From contig NC_072893.1 in assembly GCF_027943255.1 (NCBI RefSeq), forward strand, positions 114,823,784 through 114,887,783: a DNA stretch of 64,000 nt, given 5' to 3'. The notes below the pieces were generated by a model. The model did not search any database and was not told the DNA's origin. It worked only from the letters and a program-made list of their open reading frames with translations. The DNA is from Anastrepha obliqua (Eukaryota > Arthropoda > Insecta > Diptera > Tephritidae). Made by a program: the position numbers and the translations under genes. Below, one piece after another: positions 10,290-21,907 of the stretch. Position 1 is the stretch's first letter, and every line of letters starts with the position of its first letter.

Positions 10290-11640
10290 ACTTATAGAAG
10301 TACAGGCCAATTTCCAAACTATCTACAGTTTCGAAATTACTTGAGTATATAGTCAAAGGCAAAATATACTTTGCTTTTAAACATTTGTTATGTCCCAACC
10401 AATAGGGGTTTATTCCGGCCAGATCCACATTAACGAATTTAGCTGTCTTTACGGAAGACTGTTTGAAAAGAGGTTTCCAAATGGGTGCGATCTATATAGA
10501 TTTCTCTAAGGCTTTCGATAGGGTATTTCACCCAATATTAATAGCTAAACTTGAGCGTTTCGGCTTTTACACTCAATTTCTTAAGTGGTTATTTCCTATC
10601 TTAATAATAGGCACTGTGTCGTTCGACTTGATAATGTATCGTCTTATTCTTTTGTTGCTTCGTCTGGTGTTCCCCAAGGTAGTGTCCTAAGTCCGCTACT
10701 ATTTATCCTCTTGATTAGGAATATTTCCTCCTGTTTTTTATTGCATAATTTTTTTCTATACGCGAATGACCTAAAAATCTATTACGAAATAAAATGTCCA
10801 GAAGATTCATCCACTCTCCAGCGAGAGTTGAATAACTTAAATGGTTGGTGTGTGCGTAATCGTTTGTTCCTAAACATTAATAAATGTCAATATACTTCGT
10901 ATGCGAAGTTTTTATCGTTGTTCCAACAGCTTCCTACATCTCGAATTCTCCGCTAAAGTAAATTAGTGAATTGAAGGACATGGGTGTTTATTTTGACTCT
11001 AATCTCAACTTCACCACCCATATAAATTTTAGTCTTTCTAAATCGTTCGCAATGTTAGCCTTTATTTGTCGAAATAGCTCTTCGTTTTCTGATCCCTTTA
11101 CTCTCAAACTGTTGTACTCGTCCTTAGTCACTCCAGGTATTCGTTTGGAGACCGTTTCATGCAGTCTACATTAATAGATTAGAGTCTGTTCAGACAGCTT
11201 TTGTGCGTTTTGCTTTGCACTCGATGAAATTCGTTGATGCCATCCCGTCTTATCGGGCTCATTGCTTATTAATAAATCGAATCTCCTTAGAGTCTAGGCG
11301 TGTTCTGTTGTCGATGTGTTTTGTCTTCGATATTTGTGCGGGCTCAATAGATTGTTAGTATCTGCTCAATAAAATTAATTTTAATGTTCCCTCACGCATT
11401 TTCCGTTGTATGGAATGGTTTTTTGTGGGTATTGCTAAAACTGTTTAGGGAATGAATGCTCCTTTTAGAAGGACGCTAACTCAATTTAATGCTTACTCTT
11501 CTTCCTTAGTCTTTGATTTCTCTTACTCTAAGTTTACTTTTAAGAAGTTACTTATAAGACTCTTGTCATAAGCTCTTAATTTGTATCTACCTACCAAACC
11601 TCTTGCTTGCTGATTAAATAAATAAATAAATAAATAAAAG
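10290..11640 (+). pseudogene. 5'-truncated non-LTR reverse transcriptase (Jockey/CR1-like)
   Basis: From about 10300 the reading frame gives an RT fingers region (Y-R-P-I-S), then G-A-I-Y-I-D-F-S-K-A-F-D-R-V, then G-V-P-Q-G-S-V-L-S-P-L-L-F and L-Y-A-N-D-L-K-I-Y. The last is the catalytic box, with the first Asp of the usual Y-A-D-D changed to Asn. A C-terminal segment starting KDMGVYFDSNLNFTTHI follows. A TAG interrupts near 10405, and frameshifts separate the parts at about 10690 and 10960. The copy ends in an (AAAT)n tail at 11614-11639, typical of target-primed insertion. It cannot encode an active enzyme. Confidence 0.85.
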
Positions 11641-13360
11641 TATTACGGAAATATCAAGGAATATCAGACATAGGTATACTCCATACTAGAACTCCTCTCG
11701 ATGAGGCAGAGGAAAATCAATTTCAGCCAAATCGCAGTTTAAGAATATCTTTGATTCAAAGAGAATTTCGCAGCTGCTCAAACATTAGCCCTGACCAACT
11801 AATTGCAAATATCTATGCATGTATATATTTATATGTACGTATGTATGAATTATATGTATGCGTATAAGTATTCTCACATGTATGTAGATAGTAGGTACTT
11901 ATGCGTCCTTGTCATGGTCCTTTCGACTGCTATGCCCCATTGCCTCACATTTTATTTGCAAAATAACAACAATAATGCACTGTTGATGTTGTTTTTCATT
12001 TTGTTGCTTTGATGTGTGTAACACATTTTTACGACCGCACGGCAAGACGAACACACGAGCACACGAACGCATAGCCACACAAGCAAGTGGACACGCACAC
12101 ACACAGTCCGACGTGCAGGTGACGTCTGTTTGTAATATTTGTGCGAGAATCAACCACCTTGCTTAATTGTGCCGCTACCCCCGCGCAGCCCAACATTATG
12201 AGCTGACGCAAAATGATACGAAAATGTTTCATCATAAACTTCAATAATCGTAAATATAGATTTCGGTTTTTACTACCTAAGGGGCAGGCGAAAGCGAACA
12301 AAATGACCAAATCGGCCGATGGACAGGCCGTTTGGTCATTCGCAGCGACAATTAGATGTACGCATAGAACAACAATAACAACAAAAATAATAAAAATAAT
12401 GAAGTAAGGGGATGTAACGTAGAATCGAATGGTGGATGGGTTGATAGAAATTAATAGCAGCGGTTGATGTGTTGGCTGTTGATGATGCTACTTGACAACA
12501 AAAAGAACAACAAAAAAGGCAACCGCAGCTAGCTAAACTAACAATTGGTGTCTAATACCTTTATATGAGAATAGATATACAGGGTGGTGCAAGTGCAAGT
12601 GCGTCAAACAGTGGTTGCACCCCCGGTCAGCAGTGGCTGTACTTTCGGTCAACAGTGACTGTTATTGTGACGTAGTTGATATTTATGAAGTACTATTGAA
12701 GGCAGGGGCTTGTGTAAAATATAGTTCGAACAACATGATACGCGATTGGATACCTCCGAACAATTACAGGGTGATCCGTTTAGCATATGGGACTTTAGCT
12801 GTGAATTTGATTGACTTTGATAGTTGAGATAACAACCGTTATGTGTGAGACATTCAGTTTTTGGTGTACATTTTCCTTGAACAATTTTTTGGAATATTAA
12901 AAGCCTACGAAAATCGAATAATCAGCTGAAATATGTACTATAGTAGCATCAATGAACCGCCTCGAAGCTAGGATTTGGTTCGAATAGACTACTTTTTTAT
13001 GCGGCACTGCTGCAGAGATATTTTACGGCAACCACACAGAAACGATTCAAAAGATGAAACATTAAAAAACAGCAGATGAAATAAATGCAAAAATCAACGA
13101 AAATGAAGTAAAAATTTTGGCTTCACGGAATAGGTTGCTGCAAAGCCAATAATTCAAGTTATTTAGTGAAATTGTTTCTCATCGTCATCATACATTCCTT
13201 GAATGCCAGTATGGAACATAGGGCCACAACTAGGGCCACAACGAGGGCCACAACGAAAGTCTACCATTCGGGTCTGTTTTGCGCCAATCTCTTAACTTCA
13301 TTCCAGCTAAGCTGCATGGCGCGGGTTTTTGACTCTACCAGTCGCCTTCAAGTACTCACT
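11640..13360. other. Non-coding, no recognised feature
   Basis: AT-rich DNA with short TATG and CA-rich microsatellite-like runs (11800-11890, 12050-12110). Small open frames at 12615-12827 and elsewhere show no domain. At 13223-13257 the 12-mer AGGGCCACAACN is repeated three times. Confidence 0.5.
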
Positions 13361-13362
13361 GG

Positions 13363-13395
13363 TTGTTGTTGTTATAGCAGCGTAAACATTCCCAT
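13363..13395 (+). repeat. Left part of the dispersed repeat hit by the hAT element
   Basis: GGTTGTTGTTGTTATAGCAG followed by CGTAAACATTCCCAT is the start of a repeat that resumes after the hAT insertion at 15569. A second, uninterrupted copy lies at 49077-49205. The last 8 bp are the hAT target duplication. Confidence 0.75.
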
Positions 13396-13530
13396 TAGAG
13401 GTGGAAAACTATCGATGGCACTATCGACACTATCGATGGTTGGGCGCTATCGAGTCACAATCGATAGCAGCAGACACTTGCGATAGTGGGCCATCCACTA
13501 TCGATGGTGCCATCGATAGCAGGCGTCTCA
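13396..13530 (+). repeat. Left terminal inverted repeat and subterminal TATCGAT array of the hAT
   Basis: After the TIR, the motif CTATCGA(T/C) or its complement occurs about eight times, often as ACTATCGATGG. The spacing is less regular than on the right side. These are probable binding sites for the element's own BED zinc finger. Confidence 0.8.
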
Positions 13531-13598
13531 CATCGCCAAAAAAAATTGTTCGCGCTTGTTCTGTATCAGCAATTTCCAAGAAGAAAAAATAGATAGAT

Positions 13599-15364
13599 AT
13601 GGAGCGCTTTTTAAAAATAGGTATGTTTAATATATTATATATTACATAAGTATTTTGATCGACAATGTGTGGAATTTAAGGTAAACGTCGAGTGCCCCCC
13701 TCAACTATCGACAAGCAGGACTGCGAGTGCAATAGCACTGACTCTGAACCAGATAGACAGAGAATTACAAAAAAAAGTAAAATTTCCTATGTCTGGAAGT
13801 ATTTCAAGAGGTCCGATGACAAAAAATTTGCAAAATGTCTTGACTGCGGCAAAGAATACAAGACAAGCGGCAATACGTCAAACCTGCACGACCACTTGAA
13901 AAGGTTTCATTCTGGCTTGGAAATTAAAAAACCAGACTCTAGCACACGAGCTGTAGGTGCTGAAAGGAGCGACACTGCGTCTACAAGCAGCAGTTGCATA
14001 TCGAGTATGAACTCTGTAGAGTCCTACTTCAAAAGAACCGTCTTGTACGATTCGAATTCTAAGCGAAAGACGGACATTGACAAAGCCTTAACTGAGATGG
14101 TTGCCAAAGATGTGCAGCCCTTCAATATTGTAGAAAATGAAGGGTTTGTACAATACACTCAGGTATTGGATCCTAGATACGAACTACCGAGCAAGACACA
14201 CTTACGAGATGTGCTTATGTTAAATTATTTCAAGGAAACCTCTGCCAAGTTATCAGTAATACTTCAAAATGTTTCGGATATAGCTATTACATGTGACTTG
14301 TGGACATCAAGTGCCAATGCTAGTTTTTTGACTGTGACGGGTCATTTTGTTTATAATCACGAATTAAAAACAGCATCATTGGCTACGAAAAAACTGTTAA
14401 GCACAACTAATCAGTGTTCGCAAAACATTGCAGATACATTGCGAGAAATATTTATTGATTGGAACATCCTCAATAAAACGGTATGCATTGTAACAGATAA
14501 TGCCAGCTCCATGCTTAAAACATGTGAAATATTGCAAATTAGCAATTTGGCATGCTTTGCGCACACTATTAATCTGGTGGTGCAAGATGCTTTAAAAGTT
14601 GATAACGTAGTACTTCAAAATTTATTTACTAAGTGTAAATCAATTGTTCGATTCTTTAAAAATGCACTATAGCGAATGAAAAATTTAAATTAGCTTAAGA
14701 AGTCTCGGCGTATACTTTGTTGCAAGAAACACCCACTAGATGGAATAGGATTGAAAAACTATGACAAAAATATTAATGGGGTCAATAAAGAAACGCCTTT
14801 CCATATATGAGCAAAGGACAGTCTGCATGATGGCTACGCTATTGGATCCACGCTTTAAAAAATGGATTTCAACACAGCTCAAACGCTGGCAGCAACATTT
14901 TTTGAAAATGAACCAGCAAAATACCCCGTCAAAGAGTCCCTAATTAATCTGCCCGTCGCACCGGATACAAGTTCCCAGGACTCTTTGTTTGATTTTTTGG
15001 GTGAGCGATCGATGAAAAAAGTTGGAAACTCACGAGTGGATGCAATCCTGACTAAAAGGCAATATCTGGAGAGGGCAATTGCCGCTCAAGATATGGACCC
15101 TCTGCTATGGATGAAGGTATGCCTAAAAAACGAATTATAAGTTCTATATAATTAATTATATTACTTTTTTTCCAGGTGAATCAAACTGAATTTCCCTCTA
15201 TTGAAAGGCTTTTTTGCAAATATCTTTGCATTCCCGCTACGTCCGTAGAATCCGAAAGAAATTTCAGCAAGGCGGGCCAAATTATTTCAGATAGGCGAAC
15301 CCGACTCAAAGAAAAAAATGTTAACATTCTTTTATTTTTGAACCGTAACTTTTGGTTAAAATAA
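13599..15364 (+). pseudogene. hAT transposase with BED zinc finger, broken
   Basis: The inferred gene has a 22-nt first exon (ATG at 13599, ends 13620), a 60-nt GT-AG intron (13621-13680), a long exon 2, and a 59-nt GT-AG intron (15117-15175) before the last exon. Exon 2 begins with a BED finger (C-L-D-C then H-L-K-R-F-H, about residues 35-75) and runs into the hAT catalytic core (ITCDLWTSS, IVTDNASS, CFAHTINL). The last exon holds the hAT dimerisation region (A-T-S-V-E-S-E-R-N-F-S-K-A-G). Damage: a frameshift and TAG at 14670, an in-frame TAA near 14696, a deletion of the central insertion domain near 14758, and a further frameshift near 14862. It would cut and paste the element in the nucleus; this copy cannot. 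Confidence 0.88.
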
Positions 15365-15409
15365 ACTATAATTTTCTTCTATTCATTTAAAATAAATTTG
15401 TTTGTCGGG

Positions 15410-15568
15410 CTATACTATCGATGGCGCTATCGACACTATCGATGGCACTATCGACACTATCGATGGCACTATCGACACTATCGATGGCACTATCGACACT
15501 ATCGATGGTTCAAAATCAACTATCGTCGAATATCGATGGCGCCCACTATCGATAGTTCGCCACCTCTA
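15410..15568 (+). repeat. Right subterminal 21-bp array and terminal inverted repeat of the hAT
   Basis: A 21-bp unit built from ACTATCGATGG plus CACTATCGAC is repeated about four times at 15410-15510. It is followed by further TATCGA motifs and then the TIR. Just inside the TIR is CTATCGATAG, a 10-bp palindrome containing the full 8-mer TATCGATA, the consensus site of the BED-finger factor DREF in Drosophila. Confidence 0.85.
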
Positions 15569-15660
15569 ATTCCCATGCATATATGGGAAATGCTGCTGAA
15601 GTGACAGTCATTGGCCGGTTATAAATCCGCGTTGTTCCTTAGAACCGACGACGTCGTGGA
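15569..15660 (+). repeat. Right part of the dispersed repeat split by the hAT
   Basis: ATTCCCATGCATATATGGGAAATGCTGCTG and the following GTGACAGTCATTGGCCGG match the copy at 49100-49205. Removing the hAT and one 8-bp duplicate restores a continuous repeat, which confirms the insertion boundaries. Confidence 0.75.
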
Positions 15661-15949
15661 AACAAGATATTCACTGGTTTTCCACGTCTGCGGTTTCCTT
15701 GTGAGTTCCAGTCAATGGTGGCGCTTGTTAAATTACCATTTCCTCTGCGTGGGACATAACCAATCCAGCCCCATTTGCTCTTTCGGATCTCTTATAGAAT
15801 TGGGTTCTGTTAAGTTCTAGTCCAGTCAGTAAGTCAGCATTCGAGATAATATTTGGCAGGAATATTTTGAGAATTTTTCGATGGCATCTGCTTACAAAAA
15901 CTTGTAATGAACTTGTGTCAGCTGGCGTCGTAATCCACGCTTCACAACC

Positions 15950-16995
15950 ATAAAGTAAAGTCGACTTTATATTGGAATTAAAACTTCGCAGTTTTGTGCG
16001 CTGTGAAATGTGTGATGCATTTCAAATTACTTGTAGAGAGCCAAAGGCCCTCATTGCATTCATTAGTCGGCTTTTGATACCATCGCTTGAATGTCCAGAG
16101 ACCGATATAATGAATTATTGTGAAGCTGTAAAGAAAGGTGACTTGAAAGACTGTAACAACTGGAGAGGTATTTGGGTTCTCTCTTGCAAAACCGGCTAAA
16201 AATCCACCTTGAAGCATCGACTGGTTCCTGCCAAGCTGAATTTCGTAGTTGTATTTCCTGTGCAGACCCATCAACACTCTCCATATTTTCATAGAAATAT
16301 GCACTGAGTATAACTCCAAACTTCACCTGGTGTTTTTCGATTTTGAAAAAGCATTCGATAGCGCAAATGGGGAGTGTATCGGGGCTGCTTTACGGAGCAG
16401 AGGAATACCAGTTAAGTTTTTAGCACTTATCAAGGAGAGCCACATCGACGCTTGTTGTCACGTCTTCCCTAAAGGAAAATTACCGAAATGCTTTCACGCG
16501 CAGACTGGCGTTCGGCAGGGTTGAATTCTGTCTCAAATCCTTTTTCTGCTGGTAATTGAAGGCGTTCTTAAAGTAGATTGGCAGACACGTTGAAAGCAGA
16601 ACTACGAAAGCCAAAGCTCTGTTAGAATTTTCAACCTTCAAATCTGTCCTGCTATACGGCTGTACAATGAGGGAGATCAGCGCAATGAACACAAACGTTC
16701 GTTAGTTGCCTCCTGCACCACATAATGCGAATTTTCTGTCCTCGAAATATTTCGTACACCGAATGACTAGTGAAACCTACTAGTCATGGATCCGATGTGG
16801 AGACTCAAATCCGCAGAAAGAAAAAGGCAATGGATCGGCCGCACCCTGAGAAAGATTAACGACAACATCGCCAAACAAGTACTGCTATAGGACAGACAGA
16901 TAAGAGAAAATGTAGGCAGACAACGAACCTCCTGGCACTGTTCAATGAACATGGAAATGAAGTCTTTGAATAAGACTTGGAATGAACTTAGAGCC
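15950..16995 (+). pseudogene. Decayed LINE ORF2 (RTE-like style)
   Basis: Plus-strand fragments in order: K-K-G-D-L-K-D-C-N-N-W-R-G-I near 16130; an RT segment at 16249-16524 with LVFFDFEKAFDSANGECI and QTGVRQG; and a C-terminal stretch at about 16810-16880 resembling RKRQWIGRTLRKINDNIAKQ. The YADD region is missing and stops are frequent. This arrangement is common in insect LINEs of the RTE-like or endonuclease-reverse transcriptase type. The exact clade is not certain. Confidence 0.7.
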
Positions 16996-16999
16996 CTTG

Positions 17000-18120
17000 C
17001 ACAAAATCGTGTTCGAGGGCGATGAGCAAGCGAGACGCCCTATGCTCAAACTAGGAATTAGAGAATTCCGCCACCTTGCCCGCTGCGATTCCATTCCATT
17101 AAACTTTTCTTCTGAGCTGCACTGACAGAAAACAAAGTAAAGCAATCAATCCAGTGCTCATTAAAACAAATATAGTCCAAGCTACTTATAAATTTCATAT
17201 TCAAAAAGAGACCAGCAGTTGAAGCACCCTTTATACTCCCACAACTGCCTACCGTGCGGTCCTTCTCTTTTGCAAACTTCAAAGCTTTCTCTCAGTTGGG
17301 AGATTGGATATGTCACTGCAGCAATGGGCATTCTTTGATGACAGCAGTAGTGATTACATATTTACTTATTTTACTCTGTTGTGCTGTATTGTGTTACTCA
17401 AGCAGCTACTGTCTGCCTTAAGATGCTACCATTGTTGCTGTATCCGTTGTGGCGGATATTCCTTTACGTTAATGTCTCCTTGGTCAGTCAGTTATTACAT
17501 TCAATTTGGTTTTGCTAGCGTCGACTTCCTAATCCCCTTCCGTTCCTCTAATGCACATTTTTTGGATGGAGACTCTTAAATTTCTTACCAAAACGTATTG
17601 AGTAGTAATTGCTTTGTACGTCAATATTCTGTGTGAATTGATTCTGTCTAGCTGACGTTGTATTGAATTTTATACAGAGCATAAATTCGGTTAACTCGGA
17701 AATTTTATTTCTATGATAACGGATAAAATGGATATTTTATATCAGAGAAGGTGAAAATTGTCTATTTTTGAACACGAAATTGTGAAATCTTGTATACAAG
17801 TAGTGCTTAAAGTAATTCCAGCATCCAGAACGGTATCTATTCATCCATGTCTGGGTCTATCATATTTGTAGCCAGCTTTCATGCAATAGGCTCGACTTAT
17901 TGTCTCTCTATCTGTAAAGCTTCACTTTGTTGCGCTATGTCGAGGTCAATCTTTTTTTCGTAGGACGTCCACGATGTATCTCTTTACCGCGTTCCAGCTG
18001 TCCTCGCATTCGAGCATTTTGCTGATTATGTTGTTCGGCGTGATGCCACCAATCTACATACTTCCTTCAGCATCGCTTTCCGTAAGTCCACTGTCAAAAC
18101 TAAAAAACGTGTGTTCAGCG
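17000..18120. other. Non-coding, no recognised feature
   Basis: Mixed sequence with small unsupported open frames. No repeat shared with the rest of the window was recognised. Confidence 0.45.
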
Positions 18121-19640
18121 TCATAGCTCAGCATGGTTTGTCATCCCCGTTCGCGACGCAAGTGATGACGTGTTTCTTCTTAGGGTCCTACGCATCCATT
18201 CGTTCTCGGTCATAAGGTCGGCGGGTATCAAAGAATGCAGCGCCAGAAACAGGTAGTTCTGGAGAATCATTATCAGGTATGCAGGTATTCGAATCCTTTC
18301 TCGTGGGGCCTTTATAATGTCTATCCGCCGTAAGCTGTTAAAGACGTAAAGACGTTCCGTACGTGCAGGATTGCCAAGGCGGTGATACTCTTCGGGTAAT
18401 GACATCTGTGTTGAGTGCCCTATGCGCTGCTTACCACCTCCTCTATTGCGCTAAGGGTTAATTTACCGCATCGGAAGCCGTATTGCCTTGCTGACAATTC
18501 TCTTACACTCTCAACGGTCTCTGCAGCCTGCGCAGAACGAATGAGTTTCTCAAGCAATTTCTCGGCGCTGTTCAGCATGCAAAGCGGACCCTAGGTTGAT
18601 AGTTGTACTAGATCGCCTTTAACCTTAATGATCAACGTCAGCTTTTGTATTTTTTTTTTTTTTTTTTTTTAGCCCCAAGTTTAGGAGCTTCAGCTGGGAT
18701 GCCGTCTAGGCCTATAGCTTTGTTCGTTTTGATGCTTCTTGCCCCGGTTTTGAGCTCTTCCTCAGTAAAGAGTGGGAGCGTTTCAGCACCTTGGAGGTCT
18801 CGGTTCCCACACAGCTTATTGTGTTTTGAAAATAGTCTAGCGACTATTTTGCTGATAGCATCACTGTCTACATGTGAGGCTGTGGGGTTGGTATTTAGCT
18901 TCCTCGTTAGTCTCCAAGAGTTGCTATTTAGATCCCTTCAAAGTTCCTGCCCTTCCGCCTTCTTGCTAGTTTGCTTGTTTAAGAGCCTTTCGGAACTCCC
19001 TGAAATCATCAGCCTCCCGCTCTGCTTCCTTGTTTCGCCTGGTTCTGGTGGATCTTCTCTATTATGTAAGCAGGTTTGTTTGAGTGCTGCGATTTCTGTT
19101 GTCCACAGATTTCGTCTTTTTGAGCGTAGCCCCGTACGGGTCGCCGATGCATCGCAGCTTTAGGCAATGTACTGCATCATGGCACTTGCAGAGGAGCCAG
19201 CGTCACCACTAATGTACGGCGTGGAATGCTTCAGTGTACATTTTGAACATGATCCATTTGCGAGTGCCCTTTGTTTTTGGTGTTGGGGCAGTGTTAGTTT
19301 TCACAATGAAGCGGAAAGTGATATATTCTTCCAGAACTTCCTACCTCTTGATTGCCTCAGCCAAGTCATCAGTCACTAGGGTGACTAAAAGGTATACTGA
19401 AAGTAGTGGCGTTTTTTCTGTGTGCCACTGCAAACCCAAATTTGGCAGCCATGTCTGGTATGTACATTCCCCGTATGTTCATAATAGGCGTGCCCCACTC
19501 GACAGCTTTAGCGTTAAAGTCTCTGTCTACGATGAAGGGGACATCTATTTCACGAACCTTATCCTCAATAAGGCCCAGCTTCGTTCTAAACTGTTCAATA
19601 CAGTCGCTGGGGTTAAGATAGCAGCTCAGCATTGCGAAGA
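18121..19640 (-). pseudogene. Decayed LINE (R1/LOA-like), endonuclease and RT fragments
   Basis: Read on the minus strand, 19632-19369 encodes part of an AP endonuclease (F-I-V-D-R-D-F-N-A-K-A-V-E-W-G, then I-P-D-M-A-A). Around 18750-18680 comes a pre-RT segment (E-E-E-L-K-T-G, K-A-I-G-L-D-G-I-P-A-E-A), and at about 18600-18430 RT fingers (C-M-L-N-S-A-E-K-L-L-E-K-L, then Y-G-F-R-C-G-K-L-T-L-S-A-I-E-E-V-V). A pure A-tract on this strand (18649-18670) sits where roughly 40 codons of RT are expected. The catalytic RT core is not visible. The element is dead. Confidence 0.7.
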
Positions 19641-21859
19641 TAATAGATAATGACTAATAGGAAATAACTGACAGATAATACATAATCGGTAACAGGTAAT
19701 AGATAACAGATAAAATATATAATAAGTATAAGGCAATAGTTTTCCTATTCAAAAAATGTTAATGCACGTGAAATATCAGATTACGCAGAAATAACTTTAC
19801 TAAAGCATTTTACACTAAGTTTTTAGTTCCATATAATATTTGATATTTTTGTTTGCTGTACCTAATTAGCTATGATGCGGTACTACAGCCTTTAAGAATA
19901 TTTATATTTGCTACCGAAAATCCTCATACTGTTTATTCAAAGCAAAAAACTGCCCAATAGTTAGAGAGATTTGAAGAAAATGTACTACTTGTATAAAGAA
20001 ACTCATTTGTGTTTTCGACTCTGCTAATGTTCTCTTTTTTTTACAATGGGTCATTGCACTCTGTTTCCCTCTCCTCCTCTATCTCTTTCGCTTGCTCCCT
20101 TTCTCTCTCTATTTCTTTGAGATAGATGACCTCTGCACCTCCGCGTGTGGTCACGTAGCATTCAATGAATATACATTACGCCGCTAATATATCAATATTG
20201 ACAGCTAAATGTCCTTTTGCTATTACACCAGCAATAACAACAACAACAATAATGACAACACCGAAAAACAACATCAATAGATAGAATGAAGAAGTATTGA
20301 TTGTCAGTCGTAAATCAAGTAAATGATGAAAAATTGCACGCATAGCCTAACAGCAGGCGCACAAGCACGGAGATGACAGAAAATTGGGCTTGAATTGAAT
20401 TGACGATGAACCTGGTGGCTTGATAAGGATAATTTGAAAATAGCATGCGAGGGATGTGAAGATTAGTAAAGTACTCGTTAATATATACAGACAGCCATGT
20501 AGAAAATACTATATGATTCATTTTTTGTTCATAGCATCGGCAGGGTTGGTTGTTGTGTGTGCTTTTAATGCATATTTTTGTTGCAGCTTCTGGTCTATCA
20601 GAGTATTTTTTAGTAGCGCATTTTCGTATTGAAAAATGAAAGCCAAAGTACCACTGACAGGTAAATAATTATGGCCACTTATTGGTCGTCCACCTACTGT
20701 ACACTTCATTGGGCATAACCAAGAATAAAAATTTAAAAGGTGAGGAAATATGTGCTAGGTGGGTTAGTATTGTACCGTGGTACATGTGCACATTTTTAAT
20801 TTCTTCTAATTTCCATCCTCCTTATGTTCATACACACAAACGAAACACAGGTATGCCTTTTATATACAGATTAAACACAGCGAGAAAATGTCCCACCCGA
20901 TCATGATTGCCTTAACTAAAGTAGTGAAAGTTTCCCTTTTTGGCTATTAAGTTTAAGCCCAGCCGACGTATTTTTATTCACTACAAATCCATCGAGGCGT
21001 GCACACGTATAAAAAAAACTATCATACGCTAAAACAAAAAGAAATAAATTGGAGTTCATCATATAAGGGATCATAATTTTTGTTTAGGTTCTTTTCCATC
21101 AAAATTTTTCGTTAATAACCGTAGGCAAAATCGATAAATTTTAAGTAAATTTTAATACAAGTATATGCGTATATACTTTCACCTTACAGAATTTCTTCAA
21201 GGCTGTCGGCCGTCACTATCCACTGCCACATCGGATTCATCCACACCTATGCGTCTATAAACTCTCATACGTACCATAGGATTATAAAAGTTTTCACCTT
21301 AAAAAAAAAACAAAAAGGATTTTTTTTTTCAAAAACAAGTGTTTTGTGAAAATATTTATATGGGTTTAAGCTATCGCCGGTTTTTGCGGTTCTTCGAGCG
21401 GTTTATATATATATATATACATATATATATAATGATTAACAATTGTTAACTGTTAACAGCCACAGTTAAGAAAAAAAAAAACAGAAATGCTTTGAATTAA
21501 ATTAATATCGAAACTAATGAAAAGTTATTACATTTTTATGAATTTTGTGAAAAACTACCAAATCATGATAGTTAAATAATTTTTATTTCTTAATTTTTTT
21601 TTGTGTGCATATATACATATATGCTAACATTATTAACCTCCCTTAACATAGTTCTTTGCTTTACATCTTTATTTCCTTTACATCTTTATAAATGTTTTAT
21701 AAATATAATTTTTTTTTCTTAAATGGAACAGAAACCGAATTAAAAGACCAAAAAAAAAAAAGATTTTGTTTTAATAATAAAAAAGCTGAAGTGAATTATC
21801 ATAATAAAGGAATAACCTAATACAAATTAAAACACAAAAACCTAGCAACAACCACACAG
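19641..21859. other. Non-coding, simple repeats only
   Basis: 19641-19740 is an imperfect ATAATAG/ATAACAG repeat. 20045-20125 is CT-rich. 21405-21430 is a TA/CATATA microsatellite. Long A and T runs occur around 21300, 21470 and 21755. No gene is supported. Confidence 0.5.
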
Positions 21860-21907
21860 CGAGGAGGCCTTCTACGCGTCGTTGGACTGCTATATCGACA
21901 CCAATAT
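21860..21907 (+). CDS. Candidate 48-nt internal host exon
   Basis: A GC-rich block stands out from AT-rich flanks. It is preceded by an AG (21858-21859) and followed by a strong donor, GTAAGTGC, at 21908. Between them one frame reads E-E-A-F-Y-A-S-L-D-C-Y-I-D-T-N with GC-rich third positions. The length is a multiple of three (phase 1 nt in, 2 nt out), as in cassette microexons. An in-frame TAG just upstream excludes a longer open frame. The polypyrimidine tract is poor. The protein is not recognised. The block could be chance or part of a repeat. Confidence 0.3.

Larger units (their letters stand above)
13396..15568 (+). mobile_element. hAT DNA transposon, complete ends, 2173 bp
   Basis: The element is flanked by a perfect 8-bp direct repeat ATTCCCAT (13388-13395 and 15569-15576), the hallmark of hAT insertion. 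The terminal inverted repeats start TAGAGGTGG on both ends and agree at about 19 of 23 positions. Both ends carry arrays of a TATCGAT-containing motif. Inside is a BED-finger hAT transposase gene in plus orientation. At 2.2 kb it is shorter than most autonomous hATs because part of the transposase is deleted. The ends appear able to be mobilised by a related transposase in trans (inference). Confidence 0.92.

Noticed and set aside
15398..15604. Open frame with H-Y-R-W repeats
   Set aside because: It translates the 21-bp subterminal array of the hAT element.
18645..19163. 172-codon plus-strand frame starting with a Phe run
   Set aside because: It is antisense to the minus-strand LINE, and the Phe run is its A-tract; no domain is present.
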